A DNA stretch of 64,000 nucleotides from Neocallimastix lanati (nom. inval.) (Eukaryota > Neocallimastigomycota > Neocallimastigomycetes > Neocallimastigales > Neocallimastigaceae), in assembly GCA_016946835.1 (NCBI GenBank), contig JACVTC010000094.1, positions 296,001 to 360,000 of the forward strand. The letters are read 5' to 3'. Within the stretch, counting starts at the first letter, position 1; the number at the start of each line of letters is the position of its first letter. Below, one piece after another: positions 1-10,781 of the stretch. Under the pieces are notes generated by a model, which saw only the letters and a program-made list of their open reading frames with translations, was not told the origin of the DNA and did no database searches. Made by a program: the position numbers and the translations under genes.

Positions 1-2
1 TA

Positions 3-451
3 GGTATTGTCCTAACCTCTGTCGATAATGTTGAAAATAAATTGATCATAGATTCCGGTAGCAATTTAAATTTTATTTCCGTTAATTATTTTAATTCTTT
101 ACCTGGCCAATACGAAACTGTAGGCATTTGTCATGGTTGTATTTGTGAAGCTTTAGGTGATGATACAGTTACTGACGCCATGGTTGTTCGTCTAAATGTT
201 CTTATTAATACTTATTCTTTTTATGCCAACTTTTGTGTTATTAATCATAATACTAATTATTTCGATTTGTTAAAACTATTGCTGATAATTATTTATTTAT
301 TCATCCTATTGCAAAAACATTATGTCGTTTTACTTCATATGATTCTTTTGATATTATTACACCTTTATTAGAAAATCAGGAAGCCGAATTTTGTTTTGTT
401 AAATATATTAATCCTAGTAAATTAATTAATACTTTAAATTATAATAATAAT
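3..451 (+). pseudogene. Ty3/gypsy A retropepsin (aspartic protease) fragment
   Basis: The frame open from base 3 contains the retropepsin signature LIIDSGSNLNFIS, with the catalytic Asp-Ser-Gly near bases 50-58 followed by hydrophobic residues. In the family this domain is the dimeric protease that cuts Gag-Pol in the particle. After the residues FDLL, near base 270, the similarity continues in another frame up to about 440, so there is a frameshift. Copia A begins immediately after, at 452, and the rest of gypsy A pol resumes at 5614. The N-terminal side, with gag, is outside the window. Confidence 0.75.
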
Positions 452-711
452 TGTTAAATATTAGTAATGTTATATGAACATTATGCATAACATATCTAAT
501 ATGCCACACAAGCCTCATTAATTATAACCTTATTTTGTATATAGTTATTTTATAGTTTAATTAAAATTAAATTATTTTTTTTGTTGATTTTATAATAAAA
601 AAAGATATATATTTTCTAAATAAATAAATAAATAAAAAATATATAATAAATATATATTAAAACACTTGGTGTAATACTTGTTCGTGTTCTCTGAATCCAC
701 AACCTTGAACA
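452..711 (+). repeat. 5' LTR of copia A
   Basis: 260 bp, begins TGTTAAATATTAG and ends CCTTGAACA, with the TG...CA ends of retroviral-type LTRs. It matches 5350-5613 almost base for base. By family knowledge it should contain promoter and polyadenylation signals. I cannot confirm a particular TATA box in this AT-rich sequence. Confidence 0.92.
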
Positions 712-865
712 GATTAAGAGTCTCAATCTACTCTAAGAGACAACTCGAATATATAAATCCTTAAGGAGATATTAAATTTATTTATTTTAAAATAAATTAT
801 AATTTTATTAAAAATTATTAAAACATTTAATTCTTAAGATAGGAGGAAAATCTAAAAAAGGTTTC

Positions 866-1796
866 ATGAAGGAAGATAGTTCCCAATCATCACAGAATAC
901 TGAAGATAAAATGAAACAAATCAAGATTACGAAGAAAGTACATCTTCTACCCCTAAGATCAGTACAGTGCAAAACAATAATACCAGTAACACTGTAATAA
1001 TTGATATGACCAAGAAATCCGTGTTTAACTATACAAATTTTGGGCTCACTACTGAAAACTTTCCAAGGTGGTTTAAAGCTTTAAAAGACATATAACAGCT
1101 TTAAAGTTAATCCAATATATTAATGTCAAAATTGATCCTAATAATATGGAAGAAATCCAAAATGAAGAAGACAACGCAACTTAATCTATTATTGAAAACA
1201 GTTTGGACGGCCCAACAAGTAAATTTATCATTGACTGTCAAACAGTTTATGAAATTATAGAAGAACTGAAAAGTAGATTTGACCAGTCAGGCCCATCAAA
1301 ATTATATAAAATCGAATATAAAATTAAAACATTAAAAATAGAAAATAATGATTATAAATTATATTTGAATAATTTAAATACACTCTTCGAATCACACAAA
1401 AGGAAAGCTAATAAACTGGGCAAGTCAACATTAGATGAAGAAACCAAAATATTATTCGCCGCTGATGAACTTCTCAAAATTAGAATCCATCCAATAAATT
1501 TAATCCAATTTAAAACCTTTAGTGACTTGAAGAATTCATTTATTACCATGGAAGTATTTATTAAAAAATGTAATGAAATCAAAAGAATTGAAGAAAATCC
1601 AAAACTAAAGAACCTGGTGAATGCCGTCAGTAAAACCAATATAAATAAACCAAATAATAAAAATTATGAAATTAAAAATAAAGAAAATTATTGTTATATA
1701 TGTCAAAAAGATGGACATACTACCGACACATGTTTAATGTTAAAAGAAAGAATAAAAATAGAAACAATCCAAGAAAAAATGATATCAGAAAGCTAA
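866..1796 (+). pseudogene. copia A gag with zinc knuckle (broken 5' part)
   Basis: Gag forms the intracellular particle. An ATG at 866 opens a short frame. The gag-like text around 1010-1090 (NYTNFGLTTENFPRWFKA) and the main open stretch 1203-1796 are in different frames and separated by stops, so the 5' half is broken. The open part reaches a CCHC knuckle, CYICQKDGHTTDTC (C-X2-C-X4-H-X4-C), at about 1690-1735, the RNA-binding motif of Gag. It ends at 1796 and overlaps pol by about 100 nt; pol continues in the -1 frame. That step could be a programmed frameshift or the first of several A-run deletions in this copy. Confidence 0.8.
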
Positions 1797-4700
1797 AAGG
1801 TAGGAAGAACACAAAATTTCATAGCAATAACATTAAAAATGAATCAGATTCAACTGATAGTGAAGATAGTGAAGAAGAAAATATAAACATCAGATTCTCC
1901 GGTAATATTACGGTAAATAATATTACACAATCTACCAAAGAAAATGACAAAACGGAATGGATAATTGATTCAGGATGTCCTATAAATTTAACAAATAAAA
2001 TTAGAAAATTAAAAAACACTAAAAATATAAAAAATAAATCAATCACATATCCTAATGGTAAATCTGAAAAAATTAAAAAAGTCGGAAAATATATTGGAAC
2101 CTTTGACAACAACTCTTTAGAACTATCAAATGTATATTATGCTGACAATATTAAATATAATTTGTTATCTACCCATTGTTTGGTTCTAAAAGGCTACACT
2201 CTCATAATGGATTATGACATTATCAAAAATAAAGATCGTCTACAAATTTTTAAAAACAATAAACTGATTTCAACGCTACATGCAAATGATGACTTCCTAT
2301 TTACACTAAATACACATAATATAAATAATTATAATTTAATTAACAACACAAATGTAATAAATTTTGATTACGATTTATGGCATGCTAGATTAGGACACTT
2401 TAATAATAATAAAAATATTCAAGGCTTTGTTTTAAAACATACAAATTTACATAATAAAAAGAATTGTTCTCAATGCCATATTAGTAAAATGAAGAAAAAA
2501 CCTTTCTACTCATCTTTTAATAAATCAACGCATCCATTACAACTTATTCATTCAGATGTTGTTGGAAAATTTATCACATCATACAACTGTTACAATTATT
2601 ATGTCACATTCTTAGATGACTTCTCAAGAAAATGCTGGATTTATTTATTAAAGAATAAATCCGATGTATGTAACGCGTTTATTCACTTCCATAAGCTAAT
2701 GAAAAATACCACTAGTTATAACATAGTTACTCTCAAAACCGATAATGGAAGAGAATACGATAACGCTAATTTAATAAAATATCTTGCGGATAATGGTATT
2801 GAATTTATTCATTCTTTACCTAATTGCCCTCAGCAAAATGGTCGTGCAGAACGTCTTAACCAAACCTTAGATAACTGTGTTAAAACACTCTTATCTTCTG
2901 CGAAACTACCTATTAACTTTTGGGATTCAGCAATTTTATGTGCTTGTCGTCTCTATAATCTTAATTCTCATCAAGGCAATAACTCTCTTATTCCTGATGA
3001 AGTTTTCTTCAACAAGCCTGTTGATATATCCTATTTAAAGTTTTTGGTTGCAGAGTTTATTTTTATAATAATCATAAGAAAATAAATTAGATAATAATAC
3101 TAAACCAGGTATCTTTCTTGGTTATGCTTCTGACTCTACAGGTTATAAAATCCTTGATATAACTACTAATTCTATTATATCTGCAAGAGATGTATATTTT
3201 ATGGAAAATATTCCTGGATTTATTGAAACTACTTTCTTATCAAATGATTCCGTTGATTCTCTTTTTGATTTTGATAATTCACAAATTGAGGGGGAATATT
3301 CCAATAATAATTCAAACAATAATAATTCACAATTTATGAATAATCAAAATTTAAATAATAATTTAAATAATAATAATTCTAATACCAAGAATATTAATAT
3401 AAATAATTCAAGTAATAATAATTCAGAAACTACAGACACTAATAACAATAATACTGAAACAATAATTAATAATGATAACAATAATAAAAATAATATTACA
3501 GATAAACAAAACACTATTGAAAATAATGAAAATAATAACAAAAATAATAATAATATTAACACCGATGATAATAATCAAATTAAATTAAATAGTAATGACA
3601 ATAGTGAAACAAATACTAATAATAAAAGAAAATTTATTAATGAAAACAATAACGATAACAAAAATAATAATGATAACATTATTAAAGAAAATAATTTAAA
3701 TCCAAAAAAGAAAAACAAACTTTTAAATATTAAACTTAATAATCCATCAAATTATGAGGAAGCAATTAACTCTAAAGAATCAAAACAATGGAAACAAGCT
3801 ATCAACAAAGTGCTAAATAACATGTATAATCAAAGAGTTATAGAAATAATTAATAATGTTCCTCGCAATGCAACATTAATTGATGGAAGATGGATATTTA
3901 CAACAAAAGATGATAGAACGAAAAAGGCAAGATGGGTAGCTAAAGTTTTTAAACAAAGAGAAGGCATAGATTATAATAACACATACTCTCCAACGGTACA
4001 AGCTGATAGTCTTAGAATAACAATTGCAATAGCTGCTAGATATGATTGGAAATTAAAACAATTAGATATAAAAGCAGCTTATCTGAATGCTAAATTAAAA
4101 GAAAAAATCTACATGAAAATTCCAAAAGGAGATAAAATTATGACAAAGGTAAGTATTGGTTACTAAAGAAAGCTCTATATGGCTTAAAACAAGTTGATAG
4201 AGAGTGGAATAATGAAATATCCAAATTCTTAAAAAGTATAGGACTTAAACAAATTAATACTGATAAGTGTATATTTACTAAATATAAAAATAATAAATTA
4301 TCATTAGTATTAAGTCTATATGTTGATGATATTTTACTTACAGGAACTGAAGAAGAAATAAAATATGTATCAAACAATCTTCAAAATAAATATCAAATTT
4401 CAAAATATACAAATGCTGATAAAATAATTGGAATAAACATTTTCAAGACAGATCAAGGATACAAAATTAATCAAATAGATTACATAGAAAAATTAATTGA
4501 AAATTATAATATGAAGAAAACAAAACCAATCAAATATCCTAGTAGAAAAATTACTAAAGAAGAAAGAGAAAATTCTCCAGAAATTGACAAAACAATCTAT
4601 AAATCAATCATAGGAGAATTATTATTTATATCTACTAAAACAAGACCAGATATAGCTTTTGCTATTAATCAAGCAGCAAGACATTCAGAATATCCAAAAG

Positions 4701-5241
4701 AAGTAGATTTAAAATCAGCTCATATGATTTTACAATATTTAAATTCAACAAAAGAAAAATCAATTTATTATAAAGAAGACAAAAATATATCTGTTTATTG
4801 TGATGCAGATTTTGCTGAAGATGAAGAAACAAGAAAATCAACAACAGGATATATATTTCTTAATGGAGATAGTCCTATTTCTTGGAAATCACAATTACAA
4901 AAATGTGTAACCTTATCAACAGCGGAAGCGGAATTTATCAGCCTAACTGAATGTACTAAGCATGGTATGTGGTTACAAAAATTATTGGGTGAAATATTTA
5001 ATAACAACTTTACTCTAAAAATAAATATTGATAACAAATCATGCAAATTCTTGCAGAAGATGAAAATTCTAATGCAAGATGTAAACATATGGATATAAAA
5101 TATAAATATGTTAATGAAAAAATAAATGAAGGAAAAGTATCATTAAAATATGTTGATACAGAAAATATGGTTGCAGACTCATTAACTAAAAATATTTCAG
5201 GTCCAAAAATGAAAATTTTCACTGATTTTATTTTTGATTAA
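1691..5241 (+). pseudogene. copia A pol: protease-integrase-RT-RNase H
   Basis: Copia-type polyprotein. Protease: WIIDSGCPINLT at about 1958-1993. Integrase: HHCC zinc domain (WHARLGHF, CSQCH) at 2378-2480, then the catalytic triad D (HSDVVG, about 2550), D (KTDNGREY, about 2740) and E (NGRAERLNQ, about 2845). An asparagine-rich linker spans about 3250-3700. RT runs from about 3760 with an intact YVDD at 4319-4330. RNase H has YCDADF near 4800 and DNKSC near 5030, ending at 5241. Frame changes occur near 3040, 3085, 4135 and 5045, each explained by loss of one A from an A-run. Every recognisable catalytic motif is still present, so the copy is either very young and just broken, or intact with sequencing errors. 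Confidence 0.88.
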
Positions 5242-5340
5242 AATAAAATAAAAAAAAAAATTTATTAATACAAATATAATGTAAAAAAAAAAAAAAAAAA
5301 AAAAAAATTTATTTTTTTTGTAAATATGTAATGCAAAATG

Positions 5341-5349
5341 TAGGGGGAA
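5341..5349 (+). other. polypurine tract of copia A
   Basis: The G-rich purine run TAGGGGGAA directly abuts the TG of the 3' LTR. In LTR elements this RNase H-resistant tract primes plus-strand DNA synthesis. The same AGGGGG core occurs before the LTRs of gypsy A, copia B and the copia remnant at 38.8 kb. Confidence 0.85.
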
Positions 5350-5613
5350 TGTTAAATATTAGCAATGTTAAATGAACATTATGCATAACATATCTAATAT
5401 GCCACACAAGCCTCATTAATTATAACCTTATTTTGTATATAGTTATTTTATAGTTTAATTAAAATTAAATTATTTTTTTTTGTTGATTTTATAATAAAAA
5501 AAGATATATGTATTTTCTAAATAAAATAAATAAATAAAAAATATATAATAAATATATATTAAAACACTTGGTGTAATACTTGTTCGTGTTCTCCGAATCC
5601 ACAACCTTGAACA
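5350..5613 (+). repeat. 3' LTR of copia A
   Basis: 264 bp, TG...CA, near-identical to 452-711. I count about four substitutions plus three short indels in homopolymers or simple repeats. It is followed directly by gypsy A sequence. Confidence 0.92.
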
Positions 5614-7210
5614 ACAATAATAATAATATTAATATTAATAACTCTAATAATTTTACTACGGAAACGAAATAAGCAAATTATTGAACCTGAGCCACAATTT
5701 ATTGAAAATGTGCCACAAGAAGAAAATCATTCACCTAATGAATACATTCAGTCTCAAGATTTTCAATCAAAAATCGAAGGTCCTTTTAAACCAAATGTCT
5801 CTAAACTTTTAATGGATTTTATTGATATCGTTGCCACTTCGTCTGAGCAACTTTCTCCTTCTAAACTAAAACCTCATCATATTTAGTAATTTAAAAATGC
5901 TGTTCCTTTTAAGAGTAGATTCTATAAACTTAATAGACTTAAATCGGATGCGTTAAAAGCTGAACTTGTTAAGCTCATTAATAAAGGCTTAATTGTTCCT
6001 TCTTATTAATCTTGGTCTTCACCAATTGTACTTGTTATGAAAAAGAATGGAAAATGGAGACTTTGCATTGATTACGGAAAATTAAACTCAATGACTGTTC
6101 CTGACTCTTATTCACTTCCAAATATTGATGAAAGTTTTAGTTCATTAGGTGGTGCTATAATATTCTCCACTCTGGATTTATTTTCGGGGTATCATCAAGT
6201 ACGTATTGCGGAAGATAGTATTGATCTTACTAGTTTTACTATTAAATATGGAAATTTCATGTACAAAGTTATTCCATTTGGTCTAACTGGTGCTCCAGCC
6301 ACATTTCAGAGAGAAATGAATCGTATTCTTTTCGATTTATTAGGTAAATGTGTTTTTGTTTTTCTCTATGATATTCTCATATTTTCAAATTCTTTTGAAG
6401 AACATCTCGTACACCTTAAACAAGTTTTTGAAATATTTCGTAAATATGAAGTTAAAATCAACATTGAAAAATATTGCTTCTTCAAGGAGGAGGTAGAACT
6501 ACTCAGCTATGTCGTATCTAATAATGGCCTCAAAACCATAAATTCAAAAGTTAATACTGTAGCTAAATGGTTGAAACCTGAAAATATCTCAAAACTTATA
6601 TCTTTCTTGGGTTCTGTAGGTTATTATAGAAAATTTATTTATAATTTTGCTATGATTGCTGCGCCACTCTACAAACTATTACGAAAGAATGTACTTTACA
6701 TATGGGAAAATACACATCAAGATAGTTTCAATAAATTAAAAGAAGCACTAATCTCTGCTCCGATTCTACGTTATCCTAATTTTAATAAACAATTTATCAT
6801 TAGAACGGAAGAGTGTAAATTAGGAATAGGAGGTATTCTGCTTCAAAAAGACGAAAAAGACGGAAAGGAATACCCAATTCATTTTATCAGTAGAACTTTA
6901 AATAAAGCAGAAACGAATTACAGTATAACTGACCTGGAAGGAACCGCAGTTTACTACTGTGCTAAGGAATTCAAGTATTACATATCAGGAAATAAATTTG
7001 AAACACTACTATATACAGATCATAAGCCATTACTTGGATTATTTAAAATTAAAGAACCTGATAGTATACGTCACATCCGATGATGTATAATAATCAGTAT
7101 GCTAAGAATAAAAATACTATATGAACCTGGAAAAAAAAATTACTTAGTAGACGCATTATCAAGAATTAAAATTAATGATAATAAACTGGATAGTAAAAAT
7201 AATTCTAATA
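5614..7210 (+). pseudogene. gypsy A reverse transcriptase and RNase H
   Basis: A decayed leader, with stops at 5884 and 6006, runs into a long open segment at 6037-7083. RT landmarks are KWRLCIDYGKLNS, STLDLFSGYHQVRI, IPFGLTGAPATFQREMNRI and, at the catalytic site, FVFLYDILIFS. Gypsy RTs normally read YIDD there; FLYD has lost the first catalytic aspartate. The tether and RNase H follow ([40 protein letters not shown]). An in-frame TGA at 7081 replaces the expected Trp before ILYEPGKKNYLVDALSRI, which ends RNase H. The copy cannot make active RT. Confidence 0.88.
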
Positions 7211-8960
7211 AAGAAAATAATAAATTAAAAGTTTCTAATACACCACATATTAATATTTCAAATAATAAAAAATTTTCAAGTTTAAAAATTAAGAAAAATT
7301 TTAAATTCAAAAATTTCAAATTTCAAAAATTGAGGGGAAAATGGTGATATAGACAATTTGAAATTTCAAAAATTTCTAATCTTTTTACTGACAATATGGA
7401 TTCCAATAAATTACAATATAATCCTAATATATGGTTCAATATAAATTTCAATAAATTAAAATTAAATCAGAGTAAATTAAAAAAATTTTTAATTCAATTA
7501 CTTCAATTAAAAAGAAATATAAATGAATATTATTCTAATATATTGGCTAATATAAATTCCTATATATTACAATATAACCAAAGTAATTCTATGTACGAAA
7601 AACATAATTTTAATGTCTATGTCAATTAAAACGACAAATAAATCAATTGAAAAATAATACAATAAAATTTATTGATAATATACTAGACAATAAAAGTGAA
7701 GAATATAATAATAATACTTATAAAATATATTCAATTAATACTATTAATTCTAATAATATTAATAATAATAATAATATTGAAGAAATTGGAAATAATAATG
7801 AAACTATTGATGAAGAAAATTCAAATATTACTGAATTTATACAAAAATTCATTAATGATCATATAATAACTATTGATGGTATTAAATATTTGAAAGAAGA
7901 GGATAATTTAAGAAAAATCATTACCACTAATGAAGAAAAATTCAATCTTATATGGAAAGCTCATACCATTGGTCAAGAAGCTTTTGATAAAACTTATGAG
8001 CGACTAAGAAAATCTTTATACTGGAAAGGAATGACAGTAGATATCAAAAGGTCTATTGCTAATTGTGAAAACTGTCAATTAATTAATAGAAATGAAATTC
8101 CTGAACCTACGGAAAAATTTGCAACTCAAGTAGAAGCTCCTTTTACGCATTTGGCTTAGATATAATAGGACCACTACCAGAAACCAGTAGTAGAAATCAA
8201 TATATTATAGTTTGTCGATTACTTTACAAAATGGGTAGAAGCACAACCGTTATCTACCATTACTTCACGTGACGTCGTCAACTTTTTGTTTCAAATTTTT
8301 GCAAGATTTGGTACACCAAACACAATTACAACTGATAATGGTGTACAATTCAGATTTTACAAAAATATTTTTGGATTTGTATGATGTATACATTAAATTT
8401 ACTGTATTGTATTATCCTGAATCTAATTGTCTAACCGAAAATCGTAATAGAGAAATAGGAAAATTATTACGTCTATTAGCAAGTAAAGAAAAAGAATGGG
8501 ATCTTGTCCTACCTTTTGCTTTATGGGGTTTAAGAATTTCGAAAAATTCAGTTACTAAATATTTAAGTTTCGTGTTACTTTATGGAAGAAGAGATCAACA
8601 ACCATTTGAATTAGCTTCATCTCTTCCAACTTCAAATGTACAAGGAAGTAAAGTAGAATTAAATTGAAAAATTTATTAATCATAATAAATGGGTTATAGA
8701 CGCATGCAATAATATAAAAAAGAATAATAATATTGGAAGCTCGAAGAGAAGAAATAACAAGTATGAATAAACAAAACGAAATTAAAATAGGAGATTTAGT
8801 GAAAGTTAGAAATTTTTCTAGAAATAAACTTGATCCTTATTTTGTAGATCCATGAAGTTACAGGAAAACAATTTAATACAGTAAAATTAGTAGACCCAAA
8901 TACTAAATTACCTTTAGAAAGACCAGTACATATTAAAAATATAATAAAATTTAATTCAAC
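7211..8960 (+). pseudogene. gypsy A linker and integrase
   Basis: A Lys/Asn-rich linker (about 7180-7850) leads to the HHCC zinc domain (KAHTIGQEAFDKTYERLR, then CENCQ) near 7955-8085. The integrase core is spread over several frames: LDIIGPLPE just after the stop at 8157, DYFTKWVEAQPLS near 8215, TTDNGVQF near 8330 and a weak PESNCLTENRNREIG near 8415-8460, where the catalytic Glu falls. The C-terminal strand-transfer and GPF-like part (IKIGDLVKVRNF, RNKLDPYFV) lies near 8780-8850. At least three frame disruptions occur, including both a lost and an extra base, so this is ordinary decay, unlike copia A. Confidence 0.82.
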
Positions 8961-9112
8961 AACTATACTATAGTTGTTGAATTAAATTACTAGTGAAAGG
9001 ACAAAATAAACTTGTATGAAAAATTCATCATAGTCGGCATATATATTTTAAAACTAAATAAATTTTAACTTCTTTGAAGCAAACTAGATTTTTGTATAAA
9101 CAGAAAATCAAG

Positions 9113-9124
9113 TTTGAGGGGGAA
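9113..9124 (+). other. polypurine tract of gypsy A
   Basis: The run TTGAGGGGGAA lies directly before the LTR at 9125, the expected plus-strand primer position. Confidence 0.8.
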
Positions 9125-9352
9125 TGTTAGAAGTAGAAATTTATGATATAAAATAAATGTTAAATTAGATTAAATTAATATGAATATACGAATCATCATG
9201 TAATACATTAATTAAATTAGCATGTATCTAAATTTAGCCACAGTTCTTGTATAAATAGAACTGATTTTACTTAAATTGTAAATCTGAGGTTAGTTAGTTA
9301 TTAATACATAATAATAAACATTTATTATAAACCCCATTTTTTCCTTCTAACA
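9125..9352 (+). repeat. 3' LTR of gypsy A
   Basis: 228 bp with perfect 9-bp inverted ends, TGTTAGAAG and CTTCTAACA, directly after the polypurine tract. Its partner 5' LTR is outside the window, so age cannot be estimated here. Confidence 0.85.
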
Positions 9353-9487
9353 GTTTTATTTATATATTTTTATTTATTTAGTTATTTATTTAAATTATTT
9401 ATTTGTTTTATTTATTTATTTACTTTTTAAAAAATTTTTGAGAAATGAAATTTTCTTAAATGAAAATTTTCGAAATGACTCACACTC
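9353..9487. repeat. truncated right arm of a CATTTCG-type DNA transposon
   Basis: After an AT-rich lead resembling 46185-46275, the sequence reads GAGAAATGAAATTTTC, then TTTTCGAAATGACTCACACTC at the end. The reverse complement of this terminus, GAGTGTGAGTCATTTCG, matches the left end of the element at 44950 (GAGTGTGTGTCATTTCG). Gypsy A abuts it, so the gypsy probably inserted into an older copy and the other half lies left of the window. Confidence 0.55.
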
Positions 9488-9684
9488 AAAAATAACGTGA
9501 TATAAAGTAAATTTATTTAATATTATAAATTCTATAAAATACATTAATGTAAACATTAAATTTATAACATAAATTTTATGTTATGTATATTTATGAATAA
9601 TTTAAAATTAAATTATATTTTGTTTATTTTAATTATTTTATTAATTATATTTTTATATATTTTTATTTTATATGTTTTAATTAT

Positions 9685-10231
9685 ATTCCAGGTTTTATCC
9701 TGGCTGTTAAGGCGTAAGCTTTGAAAGCATAAGGTTCCTGGTTTGACCCCCCTATACCTGTAACGTTTTTTCCACTGGTTTTTCGTTATAAAGTGGTTAG
9801 GTTTTTCAGGTAAGTATTATACTCATTTGATACCCCTATATCTCTAATTCAACTTTCATCGATTTACACTTCTTGCAGGCCTGAGAGGGTTGAGTGTGTA
9901 TGGCAAGTTTCTTAAGAGGAGATACCAAAAATATGGAGACATATGAAAAATTTAATTATCCTTACTTATAGGTATGTTATGAAGTGGTTTTCACGTGATC
10001 CCTAAGATTGTGGCTGCAAGACCTAATTGTAAGATTATCGTACAGTGACAAGCTGTAATTATACTTGTGTAAGGAGCGCCAATGCAGTATAACTGTAAGG
10101 CAGTCCAGCAGGGACGGGACCACCTACTAAGTAGGAAGTTAGATAAAGGCTCTAGTAATAAACCATTGTGTGTCTACGGATGTGCAGCTGGGGAGAAATC
10201 CTGCTACGGTCGTTAAAAAAAAAAAGAAAAA
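9685..10231 (+). mobile_element. tRNA-headed SINE-like retroposon with poly-A tail and 11-bp TSD
   Basis: A GC-richer island of 547 bp. The head (9696-9755) resembles a class II tRNA: TGGCTGTTAAGGCG matches a D-arm/A box, GCTTTGAAAGC an anticodon arm with a UGA-like loop, and GGTTTGACCCC a B box. These are the internal RNA polymerase III promoter parts. The body has no reading frame and the end is an A-rich tail (10214-10231). The 11-mer GTTTTAATTAT flanks it exactly at 9674-9684 and 10232-10242, the signature of LINE-machinery target-primed insertion. No LINE is visible in this window. The first ~125 bp recur at 37980. Confidence 0.8.
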
Positions 10232-10242
10232 GTTTTAATTAT

Positions 10243-10781
10243 TAAAATTATTTTATAATTTATATTATATGCTTTTTATAATATTAAACTAAATAATTAA
10301 TTCTTATTATTTTAAAATAATTTATAATTAAATAGTTTTATACAAAGAATACTTTTTCTTTATATTTGTTTTTTGCAATGCAATGCAATGCAATCGCAAT
10401 TGTAATAGTAATGTTATTGCCATAATCAAATATATTTTTATAAAAGTAGTTTAAGAATATAAAAATATAAATTTAAAAAATTTAGTATTAAATCAATTTA
10501 AAATTAAATAATATATAAATATATAAAATTATAAAAATAAATTACATAGATTAAATAATATAACTTTACCCTGATATCTCTCCTTAAAATTCAAAAGACT
10601 ATATCAAATAGTGGAGATATTGGCTCTCTTTGAAGGGAAGAAGTTATAACTAAAAATAATTAATTAATTAATTATATAATTAATTAATAAAAAAAATTTT
10701 TTTTTTAAATTCTAATAAAAATAATTGGTTTATAAACTTATAATTATGTTATTTTTTATATTTTGATATATTTATAAAAAA
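10243..10781. other. AT-rich spacer without supported gene
   Basis: Nothing coding is visible. A slightly GC-richer patch at 10562-10650 contains GATATCTC and GAGATAT in inverted orientation, and could be an LTR remnant of the decayed gag-like element that follows. Its identity is unknown. Confidence 0.4.

Larger units (their letters stand above)
452..5613 (+). mobile_element. Ty1/copia element A, full length with both LTRs, nested in gypsy A
   Basis: Two near-identical direct repeats of about 260 bp (452-711 and 5350-5613), both starting TG and ending CA, bound an internal region. Its domain order is gag zinc knuckle, protease, integrase, reverse transcriptase, RNase H, which is the copia arrangement. 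A G-rich polypurine tract touches the 3' LTR. The flanking pentamers are ATAAT (447-451) and ACAAT (5614-5618), a target duplication with one mismatch in a simple-repeat context. The two LTRs differ by only a few substitutions and small indels, so insertion looks recent. The reading frame nevertheless shows five 1-nt shifts (see findings). Confidence 0.93.
1..9352 (+). mobile_element. Ty3/gypsy element A (left end outside window, split by copia A)
   Basis: Reading left to right the element shows a protease fragment (3-451), an interruption by copia A (452-5613), then reverse transcriptase, RNase H, zinc-binding domain, integrase, a polypurine tract and a 3' LTR ending at 9352. The order RT-RNase H-integrase is diagnostic of Ty3/gypsy. 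The 5' LTR and gag must lie left of the window. The coding parts carry several stops and frameshifts, so this copy is not autonomous. The nesting shows that gypsy A was in place before copia A landed in it. Confidence 0.85.

Noticed and set aside
3344-3562. Hydrophobic frames opposite Asn-rich spacers (also near 14316-14555 and 40701-40988)
   Set aside because: AAT/AAC repeats read in reverse give ATT/GTT, that is Ile/Val/Leu-rich strings. They are shadows of the spacer sequence, not membrane proteins.
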